Assembly (NCBI GenBank): GCA_030407315.1 | Contig: JALQPE010003111.1 | Location: 1-64,000, forward strand | Length of the DNA stretch: 64,000 nt | Direction: 5' to 3' | Origin: Asparagopsis taxiformis | Lineage: Eukaryota; Rhodophyta; Florideophyceae; Bonnemaisoniales; Bonnemaisoniaceae | Shown here: one piece after another, positions 23,001-32,687 of the stretch | How the letters are laid out: every line of letters begins with the position of its first letter | Position numbering within the stretch: the stretch's first letter is position 1 | Notes under the pieces: generated by a model | Database searches by the model: none | What the model was told of the DNA's origin: nothing | What the model saw: only the letters and a program-made list of their open reading frames with translations | Made by a program: the position numbers and the translations under genes

Positions 23001-24543
23001 CACGATCCTGTCCGGGCTCCACAGCAGGTTGCACGCTTCCTGCACCACTGGTTTCTGGGCCTTCTTCTCCACCGCGCTGCGAGTCTTCTTCGACAGGACC
23101 ATCCTCGGTTTGTGCAACCTGCCGACGTCGCACGGCACTACGACGTCTCGCACGAGCGGTCCGCTCGTCCATAGCAGTTCGTTCTGTTGGTACGATCTCA
23201 TCTTCTTCATTTCGGTCACCGTTCGCTTCATCATTCCCTGCGACGGTATGTTCTAGTTGTCCATCTCTTTCCTCCTGCACGTTGGCCTCCGGCACTGGCG
23301 GCCGTTCGGGAGGTGAGCCACCAGCACTCTGTACGTTTCTTTCGTGATTTTTACGCCGTCCTGTATTTGTTGCTCCCTCCAATGGTCTCACCACGTCAAC
23401 CTGGTTAATTCTTGTACTATTCTCTATGAATGCGGTCAGCCATGTCCGAATGCGAGCTTGTCTGCGTTGTTGGGATGATTCGCGTATGGAACTGCTAATG
23501 TTCTCTGCATCACTGTCTATAGCGGACAGCATGCGAGACATGAAATTTTCCAATGATGATCTCAGAGCATCATCATATCGCTGACCATACGCGATATTCG
23601 CCGGTAGCGCTTCCATTCCGACGAGAACGTGCATTACAACGGCATACAGTTTCGGTACCACACTCCTGTCTTCTTCGGCGTCCATTACATACTTGAACAT
23701 AGCATTGGCACTAACCAGGTTCTCCTTCTTCAACACCTTTCTCCTCACTCCACGGTTTCCGGTCACGAATGTGCACTGCTCCGGGGTTGCGGCTCGTATT
23801 TTCCGTTCGGCAACAAATCTGAGGCCACCGAAAATGGCTTGTGAAATGATTGCATGTACATCACGAACCATGCCATAATTTTCAAGCGGCACGTCGTACT
23901 CGACCGGAGCGCAACAAGAATCTAGCACTTCCGGTATCCCACGGTCAGAGTTCCTGTCCTGGACTTTCGTTATTAGCAGACACACCCATGACATTGTATG
24001 AATATACCATGATAGCATCCACGACCGACCTTCTTGGCTAATGCTCCAAGTAAAACTATGAGATGGATAATTATGTAGCTTGGCCTTTTGCATAGCTACA
24101 GCGTATATCCACTCATCAGACATCCACGACTCGATCTTCGAAAGGACGTTCCTGAAATCCAGAGCTGTTAGAACATTTTTCAACACTTTTTTCTTCGACG
24201 TAAAGGGTATCACGAAACCATTCATATCACCAAACACGCCTCTCGGATATAGACGCAAAGTATTCAGACATTGCTCTGTATAGAACACGCATGCCCGTTG
24301 GACGACTCTGGTGACAACGTGAGCGGGCGGGGTAGGGCGGGTCCCGTTCCCAATATATAGATTACACTCCGAACTGTTGACGAACTCTTGTGCATCGCGC
24401 GTTACTTGTCTTTCCCATGCAGCCCACTGCGAAGCCGAAGTGTTATCACCAACAGGTGGCCGTCCTTGGATATATTGTTTAATAGAAGCGAACACATCCG
24501 TGGGAGACGAGTACGGTGTCTGTCTCCTCGGTGCTGGCGGCAT
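20095..24543 (-). CDS. Superfamily 1 helicase, UPF1/SEN1/SMUBP2-like, transposon cargo
   Basis: About 1482 residues from the ATG at 24543 (an in-frame ATG 25 codons upstream is less convincing). Residues 1-380 match no family known to me and 390-700 are low-complexity and charged. A UPF1-like C-terminal core follows: Walker A GPAATGKTST, Walker B VDEASQA, motif III GDPMQQSPV, motif IV EQYRMHPEI, motif V VSTIAAAQGSESPVVI and motif VI VTRAMRHLYIVG. All expected motifs are present, so ATP-driven 5'-3' unwinding of RNA or DNA is likely. It is flanked by the 52/125-bp arrays on the 3' side and the 57-bp array on the 5' side. A stand-alone helicase beside a DDE transposase suggests it travels with the element. 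Confidence 0.85.
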   Translation of the reverse strand: MPPAPRRQTPYSSPTDVFASIKQYIQGRPPVGDNTSASQWAAWERQVTRDAQEFVNSSECNLYIGNGTRPTPPAHVVTRVVQRACVFYTEQCLNTLRLYPRGVFGDMNGFVIPFTSKKKVLKNVLTALDFRNVLSKIESWMSDEWIYAVAMQKAKLHNYPSHSFTWSISQEGRSWMLSWYIHTMSWVCLLITKVQDRNSDRGIPEVLDSCCAPVEYDVPLENYGMVRDVHAIISQAIFGGLRFVAERKIRAATPEQCTFVTGNRGVRRKVLKKENLVSANAMFKYVMDAEEDRSVVPKLYAVVMHVLVGMEALPANIAYGQRYDDALRSSLENFMSRMLSAIDSDAENISSSIRESSQQRRQARIRTWLTAFIENSTRINQVDVVRPLEGATNTGRRKNHERNVQSAGGSPPERPPVPEANVQEERDGQLEHTVAGNDEANGDRNEEDEIVPTERTAMDERTARARRRSAVRRRQVAQTEDGPVEEDSQRGGEEGPETSGAGSVQPAVEPGQDRASKKPRHAEVCPTCEQPWPQTVESPNTANTTPEKNLGQKLTNSSQVVRPEHTSISVDLPPVSSHVLRPERNSIAVDVPPLVALSSQRPKPKSSSLSITAGPALSVDVQPAPPPSPVWDPPPIPQEAVQQQAVQQQRHKPRVPVQRAARKGYHYDDVPIQIEGISLNTNLSPNAILANWSSNASFSFPRRGFESSWVRNRVIFRGQNPRLAPNFMYFSWYDFLSTSFTLCIYKMVLELAEVAQKHETWYPATQRDPLLDNDYDLYRLDSDASGNGNSRRFEASRTAPSTRDSVSFRSWDVVTVDVIDRSRQTEPLECCLGVVEDFTTNKTRAQTRLSLTIIALGSVRHARYSQGTEGLAIVVRRSGYLGTEGMQCEAIRNLPAIHPGWHELFLGTSRAATSNQRWLQQDGSLVREEYEKLLAHCLPGAVLVPSGSTNTQKYMLEMTDLNGADVHHDGPPKMNRSQAAAVLECLISSELSERKPRGLLDRVCCVVGPAATGKTSTIMHYISALLNKVAYDMVEAEAARVRVAGGSVHATAISALNRPGTKVRILVVSVSNTAVDVIESKLLDGIFMVQSRSTVPTLVRPPFERKTARDTSGGSERAVTNRGRKRILFGAASGELSSPCIVLSTFGSLWRLFRDNPTAKFDAIVVDEASQAADVDYLPLVQFLAENFKVEDAPPLSLFGDPMQQSPVLRGPRNIMSSIYTMSWLDRLARNESSHLRHSNIVRCVCLQEQYRMHPEINRVSNVIAHRNVADHHSCVPTSDTYTKWLIPYVYGNGARVPIYTSEAKDISLTDLSHPVRLFDPYFRRRNNHFPYGEISMQTSYDTSVPEAILISELVRILLTVPNMRQEDILILTVYNKQRSCILAHLAAMFANVYEHEPCTITVSTIAAAQGSESPVVIYSATRNGRRTSSSSTHDSLGLVDDVRGIYVMVTRAMRHLYIVGEFDFLVSKSADWTRVVKETSP

Positions 24544-24846
24544 CTTCAATCTTTCGTTTCTTGTGTGCAGTGGATCTCTGTGAACTTCGATTCTGCGGAG
24601 CTGATAAACAGAGTGCACTGTTTGTGTGCAATACTTGTAGAAGTCAAGAGCTCTTCACTCCTCACAAATCCTTGTCCTAGTAATAGGTTCAATATCAATT
24701 TACGTTCTCATCTCTATTGTAAGCGGTTTTGCTACCGTTCCTACCATCAAATTTTATAATTAATTACGAATGTTCGCGACCATTCCAACGGTGCGGAATC
24801 GTGCCCTGAAACCGCGGTTTCATTGCGTTCGTTGCAGCCATCCTAG

Positions 24847-24870
24847 GACATTATGAAGCTTCATAATGTC
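24847..24870. repeat. 24-bp perfect palindrome upstream of the helicase gene
   Basis: GACATTATGAAG meets CTTCATAATGTC with no spacer, about 300 bases upstream of the proposed helicase start. Confidence 0.9.
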
Positions 24871-25284
24871 AACACAAGCCGCCCCGATGTGATGAAATAT
24901 CCCTGAATCTTCCTCACGGTGGTTTGAATTGAAATGGAATATTCACACCCTTTGCGGTTAAGTGGTGAGTTTCATCCACTCCGTCCACAGATCCAACGTT
25001 TCATATAAACACGGGAATAGCAGGAAAGTACAGAACCATCCAATAATTATGAGCCATCGTAATCTAATTATATCGCCATGGGACATGTTCTTAAGAAATT
25101 TCCCCTATTCAATTGGAAACGGTATGGCAAGGTGCCATTATTCCAACAAACTTTGCAGACTTACTGGAATCTTCTAAGTCTCGAGACCGGAACCAAGTTT
25201 AGTCCTTCCTTGTTGAATTCGGCAATAATGGTCCGCTCCAGTCGCTGTACATCTCTTTCCGAAACAAGACCAAGCCGTCCACTT

Positions 25285-26410
25285 CTCACCAGTGTCACAA
25301 CCAAACCACGGACAACCATTTGCACAACTACACACGTGTGCACCTCGTCACTGCCTTCACAACTGCCTGCAACAAGCTGCATGCTCGCACACGTGTGCGC
25401 TCCGTCACCGGTTTCACAACCACGGACAACCATTTGCACAACTACACACGTGTGCACCTCGTCACTGCCTTCACAACCACGGACAACCATTTGCACGACT
25501 ACACACGTGTGCACCTCGTCATCGGTTTCACAACCACCACAACTACACACGTGACACACCACGGACAACCATTTGCACAACTACACACGTGTGCACTCGT
25601 CACTGCCTCACAACCACGGCACAACTTGTGCACCTCGTCAACCACGGACAACCATTTGCACAACTACACACGTGTGCACCTCGTCACGGTGGACAACCAT
25701 TCACAACCACGGACACACCATTTGCACAACTACACACGTGTGCACCTCGTCACCGGTTTGCACACTACACACGTGTGCACCTCGTCACGGTTTCACAACC
25801 ACGGACAACCATTTGCACAACTACACACGTGTGTGTCACCTCACAACCACGGACAACCATTTGCACAACTACACACGTGTGCACCTCGTCACAACCAACG
25901 GACAACCATTTGCACAACTACACATGTGTGCACCTCGTCACCGGTTTCACAACCACGGACAACCATTTGCACAACTACACATGTGTGCACCTCGTCACCG
26001 GTTTCACAACCACGGACAACCATTTGCACAACTACACACGTGTGCACCTCGTCACCGGTTTCACAACCACGGACAACCATTTGCACAACTACACACGTGC
26101 GCTCCGTCACCGGTTTCAAAACCAAGGACAACCATTTGCACAACTACACACGTGTCCACCTCGTCACTGCCTTCACAACTGCCTGGAACAAGCTGCATGC
26201 TCGCACACGTGTGCGCTCCGTCACCGGTTTCACAACCACGGACAACCATTTGCACAACTACACATGTGTGCACTTCGTCACCGGTTTCAAAACCACGGAC
26301 AACCATTTGCACAACTACACACGTGTGCACCTCGTCACTGCCTTCACAACTGCCTAGAACTAGCTGCATAACTACACACGTGTGCACTTCGTCACCGGTT
26401 GCACAACCAC
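25285..26410 (+). repeat. 57-bp repeat array in a divergent intergenic region
   Basis: About 17-18 complete or partial units contain CACGGACAACCATTTGCACA, CACACGTGTGCACCTCG and CACCGGTTTCACAACC. The exact period is 57 where units are intact (for example 25953 to 26010). Each unit carries the palindrome CACACGTGTG. It lies between the helicase gene (minus) and the 456-residue gene (plus), so it may be a bidirectional control region or a protein-binding array. Open frames in several phases are a by-product of a stop-free unit whose length is divisible by three. Confidence 0.9.
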
Positions 26411-26415
26411 ATGTG

Positions 26416-26453
26416 GTGAGGAGCAGGGCAGCTGCAGCTGTCCTGCTCCTCAC
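26416..26453. repeat. 38-bp palindrome with one mismatched pair
   Basis: GTGAGGAGCAGGGCAGCTG pairs with CAGCTGTCCTGCTCCTCAC apart from one G/T pair. It sits between the 57-bp array and the start of the next gene. Confidence 0.9.
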
Positions 26454-26596
26454 TGACTTCATGACCGTGGATGAACTGCAAGTCTAGACACGTGTCCATG
26501 TCGTCCCTACTTCCACGACCGACCATGAACGTTCGTACAATAGTACTGAAATAATACTATTCTTGTTTGGGAACGATACATCTCAATCGTTTGTCG

Positions 26597-27967
26597 ATGG
26601 ATCATCCGTCCATAGATCATCCGTCCATTCTACATGATGGTATCGCCATTGAGGTACTCTGGAACGTGAATACGAGTGGTACGTGTAACCGGCGGACAAG
26701 ACACTCCGCAAACAGGGTTTGGTGGAAGGCAAAGGTAGCCAGGTTGACTCGACGAGGAATCCCCCGTTCTGCCACGCTGACATATTTGGCGATGTTAGGC
26801 CATCCCGAAACCTCTGTTGATGTAAGTATCTTCAAGGGATATCTGGAAGAAATTCCTTTCAGCCCTGTAGATTCTGCTACAACACGCCCTACTCGTCTCA
26901 GACGCAGGCTGCAGTGGAGAGTTTGTCATTTTTATTCACCTTCTGCTTCTTCTTCAGACTCCGGTGAGGGATCTTCTAGTCCCGGGCAATCCGCATTGGT
27001 CGAAAAAGTTTCTGACCTTCACGCTCGTTTGCAGAACATGGAGCGTGCATGGATTCTCCATCACGGTCTTGGTAGTACAATGGGTCATGTCAATGAATCA
27101 GATGCTGTCCTCCATCGCATATTTGGTTACTTCAGACTAAAACTAGCACAGCACAGGGAACGGCCATTATCTAGGAAAAGAACTCCTGAATCTAATCATG
27201 GCATTGATACAGTTACCACGGGTTTCATATCCATAACCACGGACTGTACCATCCGGGACTTCGAAATAATTGCGAGATCAGTGCGGTCCACCTGCCCGGG
27301 TGCAGAATTTCAACCTTCTTTCTCCCTGACCCAGATGCCACCAATCGATACAAACAAATTCAGCGTCTTCTTCCCTTCATATTCAGACATGTGCAAGTCC
27401 ATATCTTTGACTGCAGTCTCCGATCGAATCCGGCTCTTCAGAACTGCAAGGGGTCCCAAAAATATCAATGCTGCCGACAATTCATACGTGCGCTTGCTCG
27501 GTACTCTACTGCGTGGCACAGATCCGTGTAGAGAACCATTCATTTTTGCCCTCGCCAGAAGTGACCCATTCCACTTCGACAAATGCAATGATCGTACAAT
27601 CGATCATTCCATTCTCCCCGTGCTCTTCAGAAAATCCCTGGACTTCGACATACCGAATATGATGTATAAGAACGTCCTCGTCCATCGGAGCATGCCTGTC
27701 CGTGATATTTTCCATGCCTTACGGCCGACGCCACCCGGCCATGATTCTGCTTCAGTTCCTGTTCATCCAGGACACTCTTTCAACATGACTTGGAACAGAA
27801 CTGAGTTCCCTAGAATGCGCCTATGGTCCCGCGATATTTCCACTAACGTGAACAGCCTAGGAACCCTGGAGCTTAATTTGCCATACATGACGTTTTTCGG
27901 CGCACACTCCTACAATGAAGTCATTGACGCCCTACCGATCCATTCTTCTAGTTCCCTCGTCCAGTAA
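26597..27967 (+). CDS. Hypothetical protein, about 456 residues, transposon-associated
   Basis: Open from the first ATG (26597) to TAA 27967. No catalytic motif is recognised. The N-terminus (IEVLWNVN, then RVWWKAKVARLTRRG) has the spacing of an SH3-like or Tudor/PWWP-type barrel strand, which is only a resemblance. Residues 120-150 are Ser-rich, then a short helical stretch (SALVEKVSDLHARLQNMERA). The C-terminal 250 residues look globular. A GTAAGTAT at about 26822 resembles a splice donor, but the frame stays open through it. The gene is divergent from the helicase and convergent with the coiled-coil gene, so it probably belongs to the same element. Confidence 0.55.
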   Translation: MDHPSIDHPSILHDGIAIEVLWNVNTSGTCNRRTRHSANRVWWKAKVARLTRRGIPRSATLTYLAMLGHPETSVDVSIFKGYLEEIPFSPVDSATTRPTRLRRRLQWRVCHFYSPSASSSDSGEGSSSPGQSALVEKVSDLHARLQNMERAWILHHGLGSTMGHVNESDAVLHRIFGYFRLKLAQHRERPLSRKRTPESNHGIDTVTTGFISITTDCTIRDFEIIARSVRSTCPGAEFQPSFSLTQMPPIDTNKFSVFFPSYSDMCKSISLTAVSDRIRLFRTARGPKNINAADNSYVRLLGTLLRGTDPCREPFIFALARSDPFHFDKCNDRTIDHSILPVLFRKSLDFDIPNMMYKNVLVHRSMPVRDIFHALRPTPPGHDSASVPVHPGHSFNMTWNRTEFPRMRLWSRDISTNVNSLGTLELNLPYMTFFGAHSYNEVIDALPIHSSSSLVQ

Positions 27968-28037
27968 ACATGACCGTTTGACCTCTCCGACCAATGCACA
28001 TCGCATCCTCGCCTCAACGTTGGGTGCCCAGTTTTAC

Positions 28038-28076
28038 AAATTGCCGGCAATTTCCGAACAAGCGACCGCTTGTTCG
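28038..28076. repeat. Two adjacent inverted repeats
   Basis: AAATTGCCGGCAATTT (28038-28053) is a perfect 16-bp palindrome. CGAACAAGCG and CGCTTGTTCG (28055-28076) pair around two bases. They fall in the gap between two convergent genes and could form RNA hairpins at transcript ends. Confidence 0.85.
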
Positions 28077-28560
28077 CACACTGCTTAATGGTTGCATACC
28101 ATACTACTGGAACGAGCACTAGTTGCTTACCTACTGACATGCTCGTGAGCAGGTATACGAACATTGCCGCTACTGCTCAAGACGTTTTTGTAAGCAGTAC
28201 TACCAGTGAATGATAGGTCACTAGTCCTAGAATCTACTGCCAATAAGATCAATGCCTCTGTACGGTACCTGTCGTGGTGTCATTGGTTTTATTACCACTG
28301 GCGAGCGGTACAACAAATTCTATTCCGCGATTTTGGTCCCTGGTTGTGAGCCCTACTATCCCTGGCGTCACAGGTTGTATAGCCTGTGATTTGTGATTTA
28401 AACGGGTGCATGACCGGTATTTTCCAACCTTCTCGGTTGCATAACGGATGACGAGCGATACAATACCTTTGCATGCACAGGTTCTACATCAATAAGCACA
28501 CAACAGAAAGATATTCACTCTTCGCTGACGGCTCATTACCCACATATCACTACCAATCAT

Positions 28561-30336
28561 CTACAGTGACTCGATCTGGCAGACATCGATGTCGTCTACA
28601 GAGTTGTGACCGTGGATAGTGAATGACTCGGGGTCTTCTCCGCTGTCCGAGTTATATGATTCAATTCCACTATCATCATTGTCCATGAGGTTCTTGAATT
28701 GGAGTGAAGTCATCCGCAATACGCGCTCCAAAGTATTTTTCCTGGTGTACTCTCCAGGAATGAGATCTGACACTCTAATCTGTGCCATTGAACCACTATC
28801 TCCAACGTTCTCTGCAACTGGCGTTGAGCTACTTGGTTCAACGTTCTCCCCAGACCATTCATTGGTCATAACGAGCTCCATGATCATGTGGCGAAACACC
28901 AGCGCTACCGAATAGGTTGTCTGGAGAGCCATCGGAGAAGAACCCAGGAAATCTTCCTTCCTTTGTCCTTGTACGTATGCTACGAGAAAATTGAAAGCAA
29001 CTTCCATTATGTTCACCGTTCTAGTCATTGTAGCATCCTTCAGTTCGGCATCTTTCTTCACTTTCATTCCTGCGCATTCGGCAACTTTCACATCATATGA
29101 TACAGAGAGATGGCATTCCTTACGTGATCGCATGAAATGTGCTGCTGTTGTTTTGTTCTCAGCGCATTCCTGGACACTGCGTCCCACTCTCGTTTCCGGC
29201 ACGTTGGATGGACACATTATACATTCTTCCGGGAACTTCAGCTCAATTTTTGGTTTGTTATAAGACCCTTGCAACCACTCACAACATGTCCAGGGAGAAA
29301 GAAGGAATCCGATATCCTCAAAGAATTGACATTTGGACCGATCCCTGGCTTTTCGCAAGAATTCTGTAACGCGGCTGTAAAGTCCTGATGACAAAAACAT
29401 AGCAACGCCATCGTTCCCCTCTAGTTCCTCGGAAGTGCTCGACTTGCGAGTATTCTCCGCATATTGCCTCGCGTACTTCATACATTTCGAGTTTATATAT
29501 CCTTGCCTCAGCCATTCTGGGACGTGTCTTGTTGCAGCCTCCGAGTTCCCAGTTCCAGTCTGTGTGCAGGGCCTTCCTCCATTTCTATTTACACCATATA
29601 AATCTTCACAGTACGCAACGATCTTCTTCACCAAGAAAAAGCGAAAGTTACAATGTGCCAAACCAAGACCCTTCCGCAAATTACTCTTAGCCATGTTCCC
29701 ACGAAGCCCATACATGATTATGCAAATCAACTTGGAGTAGAAGTTTTCATTCTCCTTTCCTCTGGAGGCAGTCCTGAAGAATGTGCAGACAGCCTCCATG
29801 GTCACGGTAGAAATGTTTTGAACATGGAATACAGCGTCCAGTTCTGTCCGCAATGTCGGATTGGAGCATTCTACGGAGCGCATTACCTGTTTGGGAGCAG
29901 ACGAATTCTTCCTCAAACTTACTGGCGTCCTTGCATTGTTTGCTGCCATGGTAACGTGAACATCTCCATTGAAACGCTTCAAACTATCATGGAGCTCGCT
30001 CACTTGCCCATGAAGTGTGGCTAGTTGTTCTTCTGTTCTGCGCATGTGGCTTTGGAATTCCTTCTTCATACTTTCCACTGCAGCAGACAGCATCACCCGG
30101 ATGCTTTCAGAGTAGGCTACGGAAGGCTCCGCTGTAGCTTCTTCTTGAGACGGGTTCTCTTCTGCTTGGACTGTATCTGGTTCCCTCATTTGTATTACTG
30201 GAGACGATTCAATGTCACCATTATCATCTCTACGAGGACCACTTGAACGTCTGCCGCTGCTTGGCCTTTTCAGTTTCTTGCCCAATGGCTCTTGGTTTCG
30301 GTTGGTGACTCTGCGTCGTATATTGGATCGCTGCAT
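28561..30336 (-). CDS. Coiled-coil protein, 591 residues, transposon-associated
   Basis: Basic, Arg/Lys-rich N-terminus (residues 1-45, likely nuclear targeting), then an acidic linker and a coiled coil at about 85-125 (MKKEFQSHMRRTEEQLATLH). A globular middle region (about 150-480) has many Cys and aromatic residues; the tail is acidic. No known domain is recognised. Its layout resembles the coiled-coil gene at 50.2-52.5 kb, which also sits convergent with or near a transposase. CACTA-type elements encode a second DNA-binding protein beside the transposase, and this could play that role; that is inference. The first ATG is used. Confidence 0.6.
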   Translation of the reverse strand: MQRSNIRRRVTNRNQEPLGKKLKRPSSGRRSSGPRRDDNGDIESSPVIQMREPDTVQAEENPSQEEATAEPSVAYSESIRVMLSAAVESMKKEFQSHMRRTEEQLATLHGQVSELHDSLKRFNGDVHVTMAANNARTPVSLRKNSSAPKQVMRSVECSNPTLRTELDAVFHVQNISTVTMEAVCTFFRTASRGKENENFYSKLICIIMYGLRGNMAKSNLRKGLGLAHCNFRFFLVKKIVAYCEDLYGVNRNGGRPCTQTGTGNSEAATRHVPEWLRQGYINSKCMKYARQYAENTRKSSTSEELEGNDGVAMFLSSGLYSRVTEFLRKARDRSKCQFFEDIGFLLSPWTCCEWLQGSYNKPKIELKFPEECIMCPSNVPETRVGRSVQECAENKTTAAHFMRSRKECHLSVSYDVKVAECAGMKVKKDAELKDATMTRTVNIMEVAFNFLVAYVQGQRKEDFLGSSPMALQTTYSVALVFRHMIMELVMTNEWSGENVEPSSSTPVAENVGDSGSMAQIRVSDLIPGEYTRKNTLERVLRMTSLQFKNLMDNDDSGIESYNSDSGEDPESFTIHGHNSVDDIDVCQIESL

Positions 30337-30599
30337 AATGCACCTTGGAACAGTGTGATACTACCAGGCAAGGTTTGTCGTAGCGATCCAGGATCGGCGT
30401 TTCGCTGCCTTCAGGATCACTGGAGACCGGTGCAAAACTATGAACCTCTGTGCCTCTCAGCAATTATCAACGCCTAAAAATCGTGATCCTCACCTATCCG
30501 TCGTGGAACCACTACAATACTGCATCACAAATAAGGCTTTTCCTATACAGTGATTTATAAGGCCAACTAGACACGACTTCAGCTCCACCTCACCCTACC

Positions 30600-30960
30600 T
30601 GCCACTCGTTTCGCCCCCTACATCTTCCTAATCATCGGTCGCATGACTAGTGACCACCTTATGTCATTCTGTCAGTAGTTCAGCAACACATCAGTCGCAT
30701 AACCACTGACCGCTGTTATGTCGTGCTGTAAAACGGTCATGTCGATGGTTTGGCTGCCAGCGCAGGGAGAAGCCCTAAATCAAAATTTCTCCCATATTTT
30801 CTGGTGGCCGTAGTGCGATCTCTGCAGCCAGTTCATCAGTGAGCCATTGCTGTCACTGGTTTCACTACCGCTGACCATAACACGAGTAGTATACTGTGTC
30901 CTGGCTCCACGTGTGGTCATCGGCCGCACGACCTTCGGTACAACATAACAGTGAGTTGAT
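30600..30960. repeat. Diverged copies of the 125-bp repeat unit
   Basis: GTCACTGGTTTCACTACCGC, CCACGTGTGGTCATCGGCC and GCACGACC occur in the same order as in the array at 19.14-19.9 kb. Partial copies precede them from about 30.63 kb. Together the two sites bracket the helicase, 456-residue and coiled-coil genes. Confidence 0.75.
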
Positions 30961-31293
30961 GTCATAGACAGTACAGCGTGTAATACACCGCACAATCGCA
31001 CATGTCGCACTGCAGCGGCACAATGACATCAACACTCAGCGGCCACAACCGTCACATTCGATCATGTGACGCAACCGGTGCGCGCACTGAGATGCACTCC
31101 TTGCCAGAACAAATGTTCCAAACATTTCGCCTCGGCGAAGTTATCGCGTACAAAAAGTTGGTATGCAATCCACGCGACGGCTCGGAAAACTATTCCAATG
31201 TGCACACACGCACGCTCTCTTCCTGCGTACATGCAGGAAGCGGGCACCCACTACCACGACCACCCACAACCTTCTTGCAGATGACGACTACTA

Positions 31294-31336
31294 GCGATAG
31301 ACGATACTGCGCTAGTATCGCAGTGTCGTCCATCGC
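31294..31336. repeat. 43-bp imperfect palindrome
   Basis: Arms GCGATAGACGATACTGCG and CGCAGTGTCGTCCATCGC pair with two transition-type mismatches. Smaller inverted repeats lie at about 31113-31143 and 31220. Confidence 0.75.
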
Positions 31337-31716
31337 CACAACGCCGCGGATCACATATCGGCAACTGCATCGATCGCACGCGAGTCATGTCGCAGCTTGC
31401 GGTGAGTGTGCACGCCGCACTGAATCGCCGTGCGAACTTCCATCATCCAACATTTCGTTGATGAGTTCACAATTATCAACTGGCACATGCAGACAGCGCA
31501 TACATTTCGTGTAGCAGTCTCATCCTCACAACAACCTCCTGTTTCTCAACTATTGTTTGTTCCACATGCCGAAAATATACTTGCGCCCAGCGCGAGACCA
31601 GTACCGCGTCGGAGTGCGTGCGGATGCTACCAAGCTTCCTCGATGCATGCTATCTTTTCCTACCATCTTTTGTCTCTCTGAAGGCTGCGCGAATGCAAAT
31701 CATAGCGGTCTGCGCG

Positions 31717-32061
31717 TTAACGCTGAAGCTGGGCTTGAATTTGGTCACGTTCCTTCTGGAGAGCGGCGTTGTCCGTTTCATGAGTGTTGGAAACGTCATC
31801 TGGGAGGTTACGGGTATTGGAAGCGGTACCAGGATTTTTGTTCTGCAGTTCAGCATGCTCCTCGCGCAAATTGTTGTCCCAAGTGGCGAGTCGGTTGTAG
31901 GCCGACTTAATCTTTGTGGCATTTCAGCTCACCGTTTCCAGATTAACCTCTTCTGCATCATCGCATCTAACTTTGGTACAGTCTCACTGGCGAAGCGCCA
32001 CATCTTCAATGAGTATCCCTCCATGCCGCTGTGTCCCGGTAGTAAAAGAAACTGAGATCGA
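31717..32061 (-). pseudogene. Coiled-coil gene remnant with two in-frame TGA stops
   Basis: One minus-strand frame runs 115 codons and ends LQKERDQIQAQLQR at TAA 31717. It is broken only by TGA at 31984-31986 and 31924-31926. The segment between and after reads as a charged helical protein: RCDDAEEVNLETVS, then IKSAYNRLATWDNNLREEHA. No family is recognised. Both stops could be former Trp codons (TGG to TGA), matching the decay pattern in the NLR pseudogene. Confidence 0.45.
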
Positions 32062-32339
32062 TTAAAAGGGGTCTTGTTTGTTCTTGGCCGTGTGATACTC
32101 AAATCTTCAGCACTACTTTACCTCCTGTATTGTCTTTACCCCATATCTTCCACCTTCGCACGGCTAAGCCCAGTTCCTCCTTCGCTGTCCATCCGCTTCT
32201 TCGCATCTACAATCGCATCAACTATCTCTTCGACTGCTCTCCTCTGGTTGCCACACCAGTGACCAGAGCTTCATCCAGAAATTTCAGTTCGTGCTTTAGA
32301 CTGAGTTCGGTTTAGACCGATCAATTCGTAGTAGCATTG

Positions 32340-32687
32340 ACCCGGAACAACACTGATTTAAATCTTTGGAACGGTTTACACTGTTCCGTATGTGAGTAGT
32401 TCACCATCTCGGTTACCACATTTACCGTTCTATGTTCAATGAATACTATTTTCACCGTTTCTCAGGACACTATTTACTGTTCTTTCGTAGATCAGTACAT
32501 TCAAATCTCCAGAACAATATATACCGCTCTCAAATCAGTGTATTTGGAGGAAGAACAGTGCATTCACTGTTCATGGCGCACTACACACTGTCCTGAGACG
32601 ATGTTGTTACTGTTTCTTCTGAAGAACACTAGAAATACTGTTCTGAAACACTATTTTTACTGTTCTGGAACCTTCATGCCCTCCTAG
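32340..32687 (-). repeat. CACTA-like terminus with ACTGTTC subterminal repeats
   Basis: ACTGTTC and GAACAGT motifs recur every 20-40 bases, and the block ends CCTCCTAGTG at 32687 (reverse complement CACTAGGAGG). It is a second terminus type, distinct from the CACTACGG family. No matching left end is found here. It may be the right end of the element holding the transposase, helicase and coiled-coil genes. Confidence 0.5.

Noticed and set aside
25292..26487. Long open frames (300-360 codons) encoding a 19-residue His/Thr-rich repeat
   Set aside because: The 57-bp unit is stop-free in three plus-strand frames and partly on the minus strand. Several phases are open at once, and partial units break them, so this is a non-coding array.
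15195..30336. Helitron
   Set aside because: The helicase is UPF1-like rather than Pif1-like, and no HUH Rep domain was seen. A DDE-type transposase is adjacent instead.
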